Below, in pieces: positions 22,401 to 31,741 of a stretch of DNA of 64,000 nt. The translations under genes and the position numbers were made by a program. The notes below the pieces were generated by a model. That model had not been told where the DNA came from. It saw only the letters and a program-made list of their open reading frames with translations, and did no database searches. The stretch comes from Cyrtodaria siliqua (Eukaryota; Mollusca; Bivalvia; Adapedonta; Hiatellidae): the NCBI GenBank assembly GCA_037043455.1, contig JAWPHD010000237.1, forward strand, positions 186,001 through 250,000, given 5' to 3'. Position 1 is the stretch's first letter; each line of letters opens with the position of its first letter.

Positions 22401-25002
22401 TTTTTTAGTAAAAAAAACCAAAACATTCCGAAAAGGCTAAAAAAACAAAAGGTTGCTGCCTTTTTAGACGGTCGGTCGGAGCACAGCAAACAAACACTTT
22501 TTTAAGGATGGCCTTATTATCGTTTGGCAAAAGTGCTAGTACTCTCCTTTGCATCGGTTGTAAATTTCAATGTAATATTCTATTCGAACTAAGTGATAAA
22601 TAAGTCTGCTGACTGGGGAGCATAAAGTGGTAACAAAAAGAAAAATATAGTCAGGGAAGGTTCTGAGTTTGAATAATACATACGTAAGTGACGTAACAAA
22701 TGTGTGCTATAAAAGCTAATAAAGACACATTTCCACTAAGAAAAAAATATTCGACCTTTCCATTTTAATCAGGGCCAGTCCATTTTAAATCAGGGCCTGT
22801 CCATTTTCAGAAGCAACAAGCCCTGGGCCTGTCTCTTAAAATAATTTTCTGTGAGCACTGGGATGGGGCCACCATTAAAAAATTGTTTGTTTGCAGTTTC
22901 TGACCCATGGCTTTTAGGGGTGGGTCGGTATGTAGGGATATATTTTTTTTTTTTTAAATATTTTTTATTAGTAACTCACGCCCATCGACGGCATGCAAAT
23001 ATCGTGTGCTTCACTAGTATTATTCATAGAGTTTTTAAAAAAAAAAAGGTTTAGTTAAATATTAACAGAACATGCAAGAAAAAAAGAAACAAAAAAAATT
23101 TAAAAAAAAAAAATCATAAAAAAAAAAAATTAAAAAAAATATATATATATTAAAAAAAATTGTTTGGGTCGGCGGATTTGCCGTGGGTCGGTCGCAAACA
23201 AACAATATTTTAATTTAGGCCTGTGGGGTTGGGGCGGGGGCGCATCATTGATACAGGTGTAGATTTTATCAAACAAAACAACAGTATGTTTGGATATCGT
23301 TGAGAACTTGACCATTGCACCTACGTTCACGCACCATTGCAACATCTTGATTGATTCTGAACTGATCTGAAATTGACAGAGTTTGTACGAATGGGTCGTA
23401 CTGAACACATGCACGTGAATCTCTTAGTGTGTTAAAATACACGTTTAATGCTTTTTTTAATTTTTTTTCGTATTGATGAAATAAAACATTGAATAATAAT
23501 AATAATAAAAAAATTGCATAGGAGCCAGTTTATTAGGCTAGTGAATCTCGATATTTGTTTACATGTAAAAGGACAATGAGTGCAGTATCCTCAATTATAT
23601 CCTCGACCTCTTAGTTTACGACCACTTAACAACAGTTGGCTATATATATCAGTAATGCATTATATATTTGACATAATATGATGTTATCTAATCTAAAGTA
23701 TTCAAATTTTAACAAAAACTACCGCAGCTTTGATTAAATTTTGTTCATTTTCCATCCGATAACATTTGTAAATGGATGTCATGACCTCAACTTGTTTGTT
23801 TCCAGTGAACGGCATGTGTTTCTGTTCACCTTATTTACTATAGCTTTTATCAAGAGATGCAGTATTTTCATACAGGCAATTTTATGCAAATGTGTTGACC
23901 TAAATGCACACTAGCCGACAGCATAGAAAAAAATTGCAAAAATATTTTTTCATTTAACAAGAAGAAACAAAGCCGTACTTATTTTCTATGATAAAATGAA
24001 TAATTTTTTTTTTAATACTGTGGAGCTTTAAAAATATTGTCATATGCTGTTTTCAAAACATGTCTGTCTGCTTGTCAGGAATTTAGGTCACATGTCTCCA
24101 GTGTATTAGCCAGCCAACCGTGCAGCCGTCCTTTGCACGGCCGTTTTTGAAAAATCACAGCCAATAATTGGGGGAGATATTTTTTTTTTCTCAACAACAC
24201 TTTCAAACTCTTACTTCCTCAATATTGTTATGTTTTGTATACATTTTGGAAGAAATATGATCTAAATGTATTTTTTTCACCTTTATCTGTAAAAAATAAA
24301 TTACCACAGAGACACCCACTTGTTAGCAACTTATTTTGCACACCCTGTTTGCATATTTGCACACCCAGTTTGCATATTTGCACACCCAGTTCTTGAATTT
24401 CTGCCTAATACACTCCATGTCACATAGGAAATGTACTAACATAACAATTACCAGATGTTGTTAACACAAACATCGATATTGCTGCATGTTTTATTCAGGA
24501 ACCCCGCCCTTGATATTATCTATTTACTATTTCTCATTTTACGAGTAAATAAAACTTGTTGATATCTAATGAAATGCAAAGGATTAAATCATCACTACAT
24601 CATAAAATATGTTATTTTGTTTAAGTTTGCTTTAAAATGGGATGCATTTAATGGCGAAAACACTGTTAAAGAGATTAACTATCTAGGTCCAGGAAAATTA
24701 TCCGTAACCTTAAAAATATTATTATTTGCAAGTGTTTTCTGTTGTTGTTCTAAAGAACTATTGAATTGAATTGATTCCGTTTTAAAGCAATACTTTAGCT
24801 CATACCATAGCCCACCAACTGAGTCTTTCTATAGGACATTAGAAATGAAAGTAGAATTTAGAAAATACCCCACCCATCAAATTTCATCGTTGAAAATGAA
24901 GCCGGTACTCACCAAATCTTTGATTGGAAGAACCGTCAGGTTATTCAGACTCAGGTCCAACTCATTACCTTCCAATTTATCTTTTAAATTTTCTTTCGGC
25001 AT
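1360..25002 (-). CDS. LRRC59: LRRC59 (leucine-rich repeat-containing protein 59), N-terminal part, 4 exons, 3' end beyond window
   Basis: Joined exons 24913-25002, 17657-17716, 16622-16885 and 1360-1432 encode about 162 residues that align without gaps to the N-terminal half of animal LRRC59 (about 307 residues in human, from memory). The first exon has the diagnostic [18 protein letters not shown] start, followed by leucine-rich repeats ([49 protein letters not shown]) and the conserved cysteine cap [13 protein letters not shown]. The last visible exon enters the basic, charged coiled-coil region. All junctions have GT/AG sites; the first three introns join in phase 0 and the fourth donor leaves one base (phase 1). 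In other animals the protein is a tail-anchored ER and nuclear-envelope protein that binds ribosomes and aids nuclear import of growth factor. The remaining coiled coil and C-terminal membrane anchor must lie left of position 1. No frameshift or stop is seen, so the gene looks functional. Confidence 0.93.
1562..1806. mobile_element. MITE, GGCC family copy A, TSD TAG
   Basis: Right terminus TTTAAGGATGGCC and the subterminal TTTGTTTGCTG-type phrase match the family at 22201-22513; the left terminus is diverged (GGTCGACCATAAAA). TAG flanks both ends (1559-1561 and 1807-1809). Length 245 bases, no coding capacity. Confidence 0.72.
1908..2016. repeat. 26-bp AT-rich tandem repeat, 4 copies
   Basis: The phrase ATATATAATAGTAATGGTTG with a variable TA run repeats four times. 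Confidence 0.85.
2562..3049. mobile_element. MITE, GGCC family copy B, TSD CTG
   Basis: Ends are GGCCATCAATAAAAAATTGT and its inverted counterpart ending ATTTTTATTGATGGCC. CTG flanks both sides (2559-2561, 3050-3052). The interior has the GTGGGTAGGTAGGTAGGG and poly-A/T tracts of the family. Length 488 bases. Confidence 0.85.
3586..4068. mobile_element. Inverted-repeat element (58-bp arms, 483 bp)
   Basis: Arms 3586-3643 and 4011-4068 are inverted copies of a sequence containing ATACTGAAAGGAAAAAGAA and ATTTCCGCTATATATTGTA. The interior has no gene. TATA lies at both outer edges, so a TA-type target duplication is possible but cannot be separated from the arms. Confidence 0.75.
4071..4456. 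repeat. 32-bp tandem array framed by 40-bp inverted repeats
   Basis: Inverted arms 4071-4110 and 4417-4456 (containing ATATCACATTCA and AAGAATGTTCACC) enclose about nine copies of a 32-base unit with GCCGAGGGTGATAATCATTA. The unit itself carries the near-palindrome GATAATCATTATC. It starts two bases after the preceding inverted-repeat element. Confidence 0.85.
4780..4868. repeat. 45-bp tandem duplication
   Basis: GTCAGATAGTAAGAAATTGC and the following CACATTGTTGT occur twice in direct succession with few differences. Confidence 0.9.
5090..9052. mobile_element. Candidate decayed 4-kb element with 24-bp inverted ends and recurring motif
   Basis: The 24-base sequence GGGTGATTTCAAAAATAATG plus AAGC at 5090-5113 recurs exactly inverted at 9029-9052. 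Between the two the 15-mer TGTACACTTGGGACA occurs at 5634, 6001, 6352, 8303 and 8467, inverted at 7954, and with its first base changed at 8859. It does not recur elsewhere in the window as far as I can see. There is no coding frame above background. A minisatellite (6600-7740) sits in the middle. The element interpretation is inference; no target duplication could be read. Confidence 0.45.
6600..7740. repeat. Degenerate minisatellite of about 24 bp (TGTACATCCAAACAAGTGTAC)
   Basis: Dozens of imperfect copies of ACAAGTGTACCTCTGTACAT and CCAAACAAG. Open frames on both strands here are products of the repeat. The core CAAGTGTAC matches part of the inverted 15-mer scattered around it. Confidence 0.88.
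9060..11740. other. LRRC59 intron 3, no recognisable gene
   Basis: AT-rich intronic sequence. I see only an imperfect inverted repeat at 9449-9530 (TAGTTTATCT versus AGATAAACTA) and no coding or RNA feature. Confidence 0.6.
11748..13262 (+). repeat. Composite dispersed repeat, units of about 155 bp (GGGCCATAACTC family)
   Basis: Begins AAGAGGCCCAAGAGGGCCTG and ends GACGGACGACAAAC...CCAGTAGAGC. The first 0.9 kb has about six units with AAAGGGCCATAACTCTGCC, GGCTTGGTACTGATCATCCC and GGTTCAGGAGAACTAG; the last 0.5 kb has about three related units with GGCTGGTTTTCGAACTTGTC. The opposite orientation of the same family is at 29215-30690 and 45640-45960. No coding frame. This type is frequent in mollusc genomes. 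Confidence 0.8.
13518..15060. repeat. 34-bp minisatellite, about 45 copies
   Basis: The unit is ATTCCTACCCACAACATGGT plus TATCAAGGTGGGGG, 34 bases, with a shorter variant (GGCGGATTCAAGGTGGTTAT) scattered in the array. The 34-base period cycles through three frames, giving spurious frames of up to 221 codons that read like a 34-residue repeat protein. Confidence 0.95.
15073..15483. mobile_element. MITE, CAGGG family copy H1, 411 bp, TSD TTCAG
   Basis: Perfect 16-base terminal inverted repeats CAGGGCTCGACGTTAA. TTCAG is present directly outside both ends (15068-15072, 15484-15488). A copy of identical length, colinear throughout, is at 20741-21151. No coding capacity. Confidence 0.9.
15490..15868. 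repeat. 41-bp tandem repeat, about 9 copies
   Basis: Unit contains GTCATTACCTAGACAGAAAG and TCAGTAGGACAGACAGACA; period 41 with some units shortened by loss of one GACA-rich block. Confidence 0.92.
15870..16620. other. LRRC59 intron, no feature seen
   Basis: Unique-looking sequence next to exon 3; no repeat or RNA gene recognised. Confidence 0.5.
16622..16885 (-). CDS. LRRC59: LRRC59 coding exon 3
   Basis: This exon has 88 codons, in phase 0 at both ends, with acceptor TTTTCAG and donor GTGAGT. It carries the remaining leucine-rich repeats ([34 protein letters not shown]) and the C-terminal LRR cap with three cysteines ([15 protein letters not shown]). It is the most strongly conserved coding stretch in the window. 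Confidence 0.95.
17066..17098. repeat. Poly-C tract
   Basis: A run of over 20 C within LRRC59 intron 2. The length in the assembly may be unreliable. Confidence 0.9.
17657..17716 (-). CDS. LRRC59: LRRC59 coding exon 2
   Basis: This 60-base, 20-codon exon encodes [20 protein letters not shown], one leucine-rich repeat. Acceptor TTTTCAG and donor GTAAGT flank it. It is in phase 0 on both sides and lines up with the human residues between the first and third repeats. Confidence 0.93.
18158..18224. other. 27-bp inverted repeat with 13-base loop
   Basis: ATAGAGCATGAGTCTTGCAC plus GTGTACG at 18158-18184 is answered by its complement at 18198-18224 with one mismatch. It would form a strong hairpin in either strand. 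It is followed by a dispersed repeat fragment shared with 40345-40405 (CCTTTGTTCCTGCTTA), so it may be the end of a foldback element. Confidence 0.85.
18300..20500. other. LRRC59 intron 1, AT-rich, no gene
   Basis: No coding exon, RNA gene or array recognised; several short frames here are chance. Confidence 0.55.
20532..20673. repeat. 60-bp direct duplication
   Basis: GGTATCCACTATCTTCCACG and the following 40 bases occur at 20532 and 20614, separated by a G/T-rich spacer. Confidence 0.92.
20741..21151. mobile_element. MITE, CAGGG family copy H2, 411 bp
   Basis: Same length and order as copy H1, with TIR CAGGGCTCGACATTAA on the left and TTAACGTCGAGCCCTG on the right. Flanks are AAGTA and AGGTA, a 5-bp duplication with one change. 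Confidence 0.88.
22201..22513. mobile_element. MITE, GGCC family copy C, TSD TTA
   Basis: TIRs GGCCATCCTTAAAAAAATAT and its inverted counterpart ending TTTTTTAAGGATGGCC. TTA flanks both ends (22198-22200, 22514-22516). The best-preserved copy of the family; 313 bases. Confidence 0.9.
22867..23221. mobile_element. MITE, GGCC family copy D
   Basis: Left end GGCCACCATTAAAAAATTG and right end CAATATTTTAATTTAGGCC with the family's AAACAAACAAT subterminal phrase and poly-A/T interior. Flanks are TGG and TGT, an imperfect 3-bp duplication. Confidence 0.7.
23230..24910. other. LRRC59 intron 1, proximal part; no gene
   Basis: AT-rich. Contains three short repeats of TTTGCACACCCAGTTTGCAT type at 24330-24392 and a 31-base sequence (24384-24414) that is identical to 17190-17220. 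Confidence 0.55.
24913..25002 (-). CDS. LRRC59: LRRC59 coding exon 1 (start codon)
   Basis: The ATG is at 25002-25000 and opens 30 codons starting [18 protein letters not shown]; donor GTGAGT follows at 24912. The start matches the family's short basic N-terminus before the first LRR. A CCGGAAGT (ETS-type) site on the minus strand at 25082-25075 lies 73 bases upstream, as expected of a housekeeping promoter. The flanking intron is 7196 bases. Confidence 0.92.
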
Positions 25003-25327
25003 GCTGAAAAGCTAGAAACTTGATAAAACGTACTTTTGTCGTGAAATTACCGTTCGTCAAATGTAGAACGTAGAACTTCCGGTGTTACGCAATTAATTTT
25101 AAATTGGCAATTATTATTATTTTTAAAAAAAAAGTTAAATAGTTTTATTGTGGTAAAACTCGTCTTTTGTTGTGTTAATGAATTAAAGATTATGATTTTA
25201 TAAATTGTATATATTTTTTATACATATAATATTATTTTCTGCGCGTGGGCTCGAAAATGAAAGTTGACTTCCGTTCATGTGTTGGGCAAATTTCTGAAGG
25301 TGAATGGTACCAGTTCCAGAATAAATG
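25003..25327. promoter_or_regulatory. LRRC59 promoter; candidate divergent promoter with PAM16 exon 1
   Basis: The stretch upstream of the LRRC59 ATG contains an ETS-type site (ACTTCCGG, 25075-25082) and a second ACTTCCG at 25268-25274. On the plus strand an ATG at 25325-25327 is followed directly by GTAATG, a usable splice donor. PAM16 coding resumes at 32195 at the codon right after the start methionine, so this ATG could be its first coding exon and the stretch a bidirectional promoter. The LRRC59 role follows from position; the PAM16 link is inference and would need a 6.9-kb first intron. Confidence 0.35.
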
Positions 25328-25639
25328 GTAATGTACAGTTAATATTGACATTTCAGTACCACAGTTAATTTGACATGTTGTTGAGGACTATGGTTTGATA
25401 TTCAAAGACATTATGTGTTCGAGAATACAAAGTTTTTCACTCAATAAATCTTTGACAGTTCATTTTAAAGGGAGGTAATTCTGAAATGGATGTCTTATGC
25501 AATGATCTGAACTTTTTTTACATACTTAATTCATGAGTCGTCATATCTGAGACTTATCTAATCCAAAAGCCTGTATTGTACACATGGATAGCACACTTGC
25601 CTGAACTCTTGAATGATTACAAGTATTTCATTTATCCAA

Positions 25640-25935
25640 TGATTTATGTTACCTCTTTTAGTCGGTAGTCGGCCTCACTCTCACAGCCTTTTTAGCTTTG
25701 GCCAGTTCGGCCAGTAATGCAGCAGAGCTTATGCGATGGCGAGTTGGCCGACGTCTTTCCGTTTACTTTTTTTTTTATTGTTTACGTGACAGGGACTTCA
25801 TTTTAATCGGATCTTTACGAAACTTTGTCAGTGGCAGTGTCTTTCACAGGTATTCGGCGCGTAATTTGGTCACTACTGCCCCCACCCCCACCTCTACCCC
25901 CCCAAAAAAACCAACATCATCCGAAGTCATTTAAA
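25640..25935 (+). repeat. Fragment of the CAGCAGAGCTTATGC repeat family
   Basis: GCAGCAGAGCTTATGCGATG followed by GCCGACGTC is the same 5' head seen at 47360 (CAGCAGAGCTTATGC). It contains ATCTTTACGAAACTTTG, a core of the 29-30 kb module. Confidence 0.6.
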
Positions 25936-26143
25936 AACAATTTAAAACTTTTCTACATTATATTATATTGTATAAAGGTGTCCGAGAATCGCTGATTTTT
26001 TTTAAAAAACATCGACTCCACTTTGTTTACGGTCGAATACATGGTCAATTCTAGGACGATTTGCTCAAGCAAGCACTCACATTTTGCAGGAGGGATAGCT
26101 CTCCATAGATACAGTAACTAAATCAAGTATACTCAATGGAATT

Positions 26144-26690
26144 TTGGACCCAATAAGTCGCAAAGTGAAGAAACTCCTTGCTCGTCGGAGATATGACCGA
26201 CCCTATTGTCACCGTCATTCACCTCTAAAACACAACTATACACCGTTCAACCTGCATAAACATACATTTGTTCAATCAGAAATAACTTATAATTACACAT
26301 ACCGATCATCAGAAAGCTCAAATCCGACATCTGGTAGTCACAACGGTGGAATATTTCGAACAATTTTCACGTTCACCTGCGCGCTGCCATCTTTGAAATG
26401 GTTCCCTACTCGCCAATAGGATATTCATCCAGCGAGGGAGAGGAGCTACAGTACAGTTCATGGGAACACCACACTTTACTCGATTCGCCGAGTTTGGTGG
26501 CATCGAGTACCACGCGAATGTATGCAGAGTCGGTGTTTGGACTCTTGAGTATCCACTTCGCGAAAATATGCCAATGTGTTTCCGACAACTTTTCATGTCC
26601 GACAATGCGGTTGAAAATGTTATTAAGTAGTTCTCTATCAGGAGGACTTCATCTTAATCTACAAACAGGTAGGTTTAAGCAATCAAACTC
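26144..26690. other. Unassigned moderately GC-rich stretch with short open frames on both strands
   Basis: This stretch has higher GC and overlapping open frames on both strands (plus 26398-26694, minus 26318-26605 and 26406-26588). None resembles a family I recognise. A donor-like CAG/GTAGGT occurs at about 26669. It could be a piece of the neighbouring retroelement or a first exon of an unknown transcript. Confidence 0.2.
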
Positions 26691-26708
26691 GTAACATATT
26701 TCCAACAT

Positions 26709-27750
26709 TTATTGTAATTGGTTGCATACATTATACCAATTACTATTGAATATACTGAACAAAACAAGAAGCATAATAAGGCCAAAAAATACTGCTAAAT
26801 ATTGGTGTTTCCCATCCTGTAGAGATTTTATCATCATGGTTTTGATGATCTTGACTCCCGCTTCTGCTTTTCCGTTTGATTTAGGATGGTTAGGTGATAT
26901 CATGTGGTGGTTGATTCCCCACACTTTCACAAACATGTTGAATTCATTTGAAGCGAATTAGGGACCTCCATCTGAAACGATTTTTGATGGTATTCCCATT
27001 CTTGCGAATTGCTTCTTTAACTTGTCGCTGACTTGTCTCGATGTTGTTGTTGATAAATAATCTACTTCTATAAAATTTGAGAAATAGTCAATGACAACAA
27101 GTTAATTTCTGCCTTTGATTTCAAACAAATCTGCTCCTATCTTGTTCCAAGGTCCTTTGCCATCTTCATGTTGTTCTAGATTTTCAGTCCTATTTCGCAG
27201 TTTCATCTCCTGGCATTGCTCACAAATATCTGCCATTTGCTTGATTTCTTTGGCAATTGCAGGCCAGAACACAGTTCCACATGCCTTTCGCATCATACTG
27301 TCATAACCTAGATGGGCAGCATGTAATCGCTTCTTTATGTTTTCCCTTTGTGATTGCGGAATCAGCACGGCTTCTCCTTTGAGGACTTATCCGTCCATGT
27401 GACTTAGAGTGTCTCTCATTGGGAAATATGGTGTCAAACTCGGGTCAACATGTTCTTTGCTCTCAGGCCATCCGTTTACTATGACCTTGATCAACTCTTG
27501 CATCACGTTATCCTTTGCTGTAGCTTCTCTCAATTCCTGTTCTCTGGCATCTGGTATATCATCAAATGCGCTTACATACATTATTCTGGGAGGTTTGCTG
27601 CATTCTTCATCTGTTGTATTCACATATGAATGAGTGAGGGTGTCTGCGATTACCAAATCTACACCCTCCACGAAATGAAATTCTACATCATAGCGAATTT
27701 GTAAATTCCTCAGTAAAAGAGTTAAGTGTGGTGTTCGCGTGAGCTGTACT
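26709..27750 (-). pseudogene. Ty3/Gypsy-type LTR retrotransposon pol fragment (RNase H end to integrase), inactivated
   Basis: One minus-strand frame reads from the RNase H/integrase linker into integrase. It shows the H2C2 zinc-binding segment (HAAHLGYDSMM, then CEQCQEMK) and the core acidic triad in context (VVIDYFSNFIE, IVSDGGP, NHPKSNGKAEAGVK). Three in-frame stops interrupt it: 27387-27389, 27102-27104 and 26958-26960. No LTRs, gag, protease or reverse transcriptase were found beside it. It is a dead, truncated copy lying between the LRRC59 start and PAM16. Integrase would have inserted element cDNA into host DNA. Family assignment rests on the zinc finger plus DDE arrangement. Confidence 0.88.
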
Positions 27751-27838
27751 GTACCCTCTTGGTTTTAAGAAAATACGTTTAAGAAAGTATGCATTGAATT
27801 AACATTTCAAGCATCTAAAGCGATTATCAATATATTTA

Positions 27839-28629
27839 CAGGGCACGAAAATTCCACTCGTCCGCTCGTATTGACGAGTGAAATTCGAATCCGGACGAGT
27901 GAAACCCATGAATTGGTCGTCCGAGAGGACGAGTAACATTTCAGTAGAAAACAACAAAGAAAATAGTTCTTACATAGCTTATTAAGCAATTAAATGCAGT
28001 AAATAGCAAAACTCTGTTTATTCAGCGATAAACTGCAATTTAAGTCAACCGGTTATTGGGAAATTGACACATTTCCGTTTTGGGACATTCTAAAATGGGG
28101 CTCCCGTTCTAATTTCACGGAGTGCGAACATTACGGTATTTGATGTTATACAAATAGTATACTAGTCAGCTTTTAGGTGACTGGGGCCAGGGCCTTCAGG
28201 AAGGGGAATAAAAGTATACTGTTTTCCTGTATTGGAGTTTAACACTTTCTAATAAAAATGTATTTTTCATTTTTAAGAGGGGAATTTTTCACAGGAAAAG
28301 GTGGGAAATATATACCATGCCAGAGTAACTGTAATGGCCATGATCAGACTGTTATTAACTATAGAATATGAATATGAATATAGTCATCTATAATACTCAT
28401 CAAAGTTTCGTAATTTTCATTGATTTATATAAAGGAAAAAACAACACATTATGATGTTTCCCTTTGTTTTATTTATATATAAATTAATAGTGTTAAATGA
28501 TTGTTTCTGACTACTTTGTGATCTTTTACAATCAGAGCAGGACGAGTAAACATCCTATAAGGACGAGTAACATGTCAATGCCACTCGTCCTACAGGACGA
28601 GTATACAGTATAATATATTTCATCCCCTG
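27839..28629. mobile_element. CAGGG-family transposon copy H4, 791 bp, TSD ATTTA
   Basis: Starts CAGGGCACGAAAATT and ends AATATATTTCATCCCCTG. ATTTA lies at both sides (27834-27838, 28630-28634). Near each end the octamer GGACGAGT or its complement ACTCGTCC is repeated (27862-27934 and 28540-28612), as expected of subterminal transposase-binding sites. No transposase frame. Confidence 0.85.
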
Positions 28630-29214
28630 ATTTATTTACCTATTTGAACCGAAATATGTGTTATATTAATCTTAATAAAGTTGTAACAGTCAACCTTTTC
28701 AGACAAAGTTAAAAAAATATTAAATTTCCAACGTTTGTTATTATTCAGGTCATAATTTTATGTCACGTGATCGTGACCGGCGCGCCAATAAATATTTCCC
28801 GCAAAATTCAAACAATTTCAAAATTGCGACCAACTTTTCCTTTTGGCACTCGCAATTCCCTGAACAACATCCAATTGTTTAAAGTTTGACCCTAATTATG
28901 CCCTAAGAAGAGCTTGTTCCACACCAAAAATCCCTCGATGCTGTCAGTTGATAGTGGAGTTATTTGATGAGGGGTATATGAATGCCTTCACCTCGCGCGA
29001 GAATATCACAGGATTTTAACTAATATGCAAAATTACAATTAAGGCGTATATTATATAGTAAACAAAAGTGTACTTCAAAACATAAATGTTTTATTGTGTC
29101 GCTACAGTCGATAAAGGTGCAGTTTTATCATTGTAACTTGGTATAATATAAAACATTAATTTATTGATCTATAGTAAAAAATCGACCCGAAGCCGCAAAT
29201 ATTGTTGAAAGTGC

Positions 29215-30690
29215 ATGACTGTGTTTAGTAATTCCCTCGTTTTCACTATAGGAGTTCCTCAGACTCTAAAAAGCCACCAAAGAAAAAAAAGAAGGCTTTT
29301 AGGGTCAGAGAAGGCTCGGATTAATGGGATTAGTAACACCAGAGTTATGGCCCTTGTTTTGCTGAAAAATGCCATATTAAGCCTTGTTTACACTCTAGCA
29401 CTTCATTTTGTATTCAATCTTTATGAAACTTTGCCAGTATATTTATATTAATGGAAACTCGGATGAGTTCAAAAATCAGCCAGATCGGATTAATAACACC
29501 AGAGTTATGGCCCTTGTTTTGCTGAAAAATGCCATATTAAACCTTGTTTACACTCTAGCACCTTCATTTTGTATTTGATTTCTACGAAATTTTGCCATTG
29601 TATTTATATCAATGAAAGCTCAGATGAGCTCGAAAACCAGCCAGATTGGATTAGTAACACAAGAGTTACCGGTATGGCCCTTGTTCTTGTTGTTTTGCTG
29701 AAAAATGCCATATTAAGCTTTGTTTAGACTCTAGCAGATTCATTTTGCATTTGATCTTTAAAAAACTTTGCCAGGGTATTTATATCAATGAAAGCTTGGA
29801 TGAGTACGAAAACCAGCCAGATCGGACCAGTAATGCGGGAGTTGTGGCCCTTGAATTATTGTAAAATGTGCATTTTTTGATGTCAACACTCTAGCACATT
29901 CATTTTTCATCTGATCTCAAACAAACTATACCAGATTGTTAACATCAATGAAAGCTCGGGCAAGTTCGAAAACCAGCCAGTTCGGACAAGTAACACCAGA
30001 GTTATTACCCTTGAATTAACGAAATTTGCTATATTTTGTCTTGTCAACAACACTCTAGTGCCTCCACGTTTCATCCGAACTTACGAAACTTTACCAGATT
30101 ATTATTAACAATGAAAGCTTGGATGAGTTAAAAAAAACCAGCCAGATCAGACCAGTAACACCAGAGTTATTGCTCTTGAATTAACGAAAATTGCTATATT
30201 TGGTCTTATCAACACTCTAGCGACTCCATTTTGCATCCTACCTTTACCAAACTTTGCCAGATTGTTGATATGGATGAGTTCTCAAACCAGCCAGATTGTA
30301 CCAGTTAACACTCTAGCACCTTCATTTTTCATCTGATCTTTACCAAACTTACCAGATTGTTAATATCTATGAAAGCTCGGACGAGTTCAAAAACAATCCA
30401 GATCCAACCAGTAACACTGGAGTTATTGCCCTTGAATTAATGAAATTGTTATAGTTTGTCTTGTCAATAGTCTAGCGCCTCCATTTTGCATCCTACCTTT
30501 ACCAAACTTAGATAGTTAGATATTGATGAAAGCTCAGTCAAAAAGTTTGAAAACCAGCCAGATCGGACCAGTAACACCGAAGTTATGGCCCTTGAATTAT
30601 TGAAAAATGTGTTAAGACTCTAGCAGCTTCATTGTTCATCCGAACCAAACTTTACCAGATTGTTAGGATAAGGCCTTCATTTTGCCGTAT
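29215..30690 (-). repeat. Composite dispersed repeat, units of about 150 bp (GGGCCATAACTC family, minus orientation)
   Basis: About ten diverged units with AGCCAGATCGGACCAGTAAC, AGAGTTATGGCCCTTG and CACTCTAGCACCTTCATTTT. It is the reverse orientation of the module at 12680-13200. No coding frame. Confidence 0.8.
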
Positions 30691-31050
30691 TTCAGCAAAA
30701 CGTTGCAGCGATGAACAGTACCAAGCCTAGATAGCTAAAAACAGATTTTTAAAAAACAAATTTGTAGCAACTACTTCTTAAAAACTAGAAGTGATATTGA
30801 TATGCACTTTTTCTAAAAGGATCAGCATGACATGATGTTGGTTCTTGTTGCAAATTATTTTGATTCGACATTAAACATGGCTGCCAGTGGCCATCTTGTT
30901 TACATAGAGTTATATAGTAAACACTTGTAGCGACTACTCGTCTGAAACTACTTGACAGGTATTCATGAAACTTCACAGGAATGCTGTTCTAGCTATCAAA
31001 ACCTATCAGTAGAGCTTCATGGTCATTGACCTCTTGTTATTGTTTACGTT
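30690..31050 (+). repeat. Copy of the ~320-bp dispersed repeat module
   Basis: Phrases TTTGTAGCAACTACTTCTTA, AACATGGCTGCCAGTGGCCA and CAGTAGAGCTTCATGGTCAT match the tandem copies at 44760-47935. Confidence 0.8.
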
Positions 31051-31741
31051 CAAAATAATATCGTTCTTGTGTGACGTCTCCTTCCGTATTTGGAAACTTA
31101 ACTCAGCCCTACTCACACGTCACCTGACAATTTCCGGTTAACGTTGTTCATTTGTGTCAGTTGTGGGCAAGTTTAACTTTCCAAATATGGACCGACACAG
31201 CACGCAATATAGTTATTTCAAAAGATAAACATTCAAGAAAAATTTGTCTGCTGAAACATGACGTCGTACACAAATTGCCTAGATTGACGAGATAATCTCT
31301 TTGGTGAGTTTTATGCATGCACATGTGGTATTTAAGGTTTGGTCTATTGTACTGTAAGTGTTATACGGCAGTTGTTTATGCAGGCATTGCTTGATATCTT
31401 CACAGAGCTGTAGAAAAGGTTTGACTGCAATGAGGTTTTACTCATCAGATTCAAAATCTTCTTCAAATAATCCATACTTTCAAAAATGGAAGTGAAACAT
31501 TAATATATTTTAGAGGTAACAACTATTCTGATTTAATGGAAGTTAAGTAAAAACAAAAGAAATGCCATATGACTTTAATATTAGACACAAAGAAACACCG
31601 TATGACTTTAATATTAGACACATGCTTGGAACAATTTTCATCCTGTAAATATGGAATAAACTGTTCCACACAACAATACGTACAAATATAAGTGATTTAT
31701 TTATACTCACAACTTTAAAAAACAGAGGGTTTTTGTAATGA

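Noticed and set aside
31190..31311. Coding PAM16 exon 1 ending at TTTG/GTGAGT
   Set aside because: ATGs at 31187 and 31258 run into stops, and the frame that would join exon 2 has a TAG with no later ATG; at best it is a noncoding exon.
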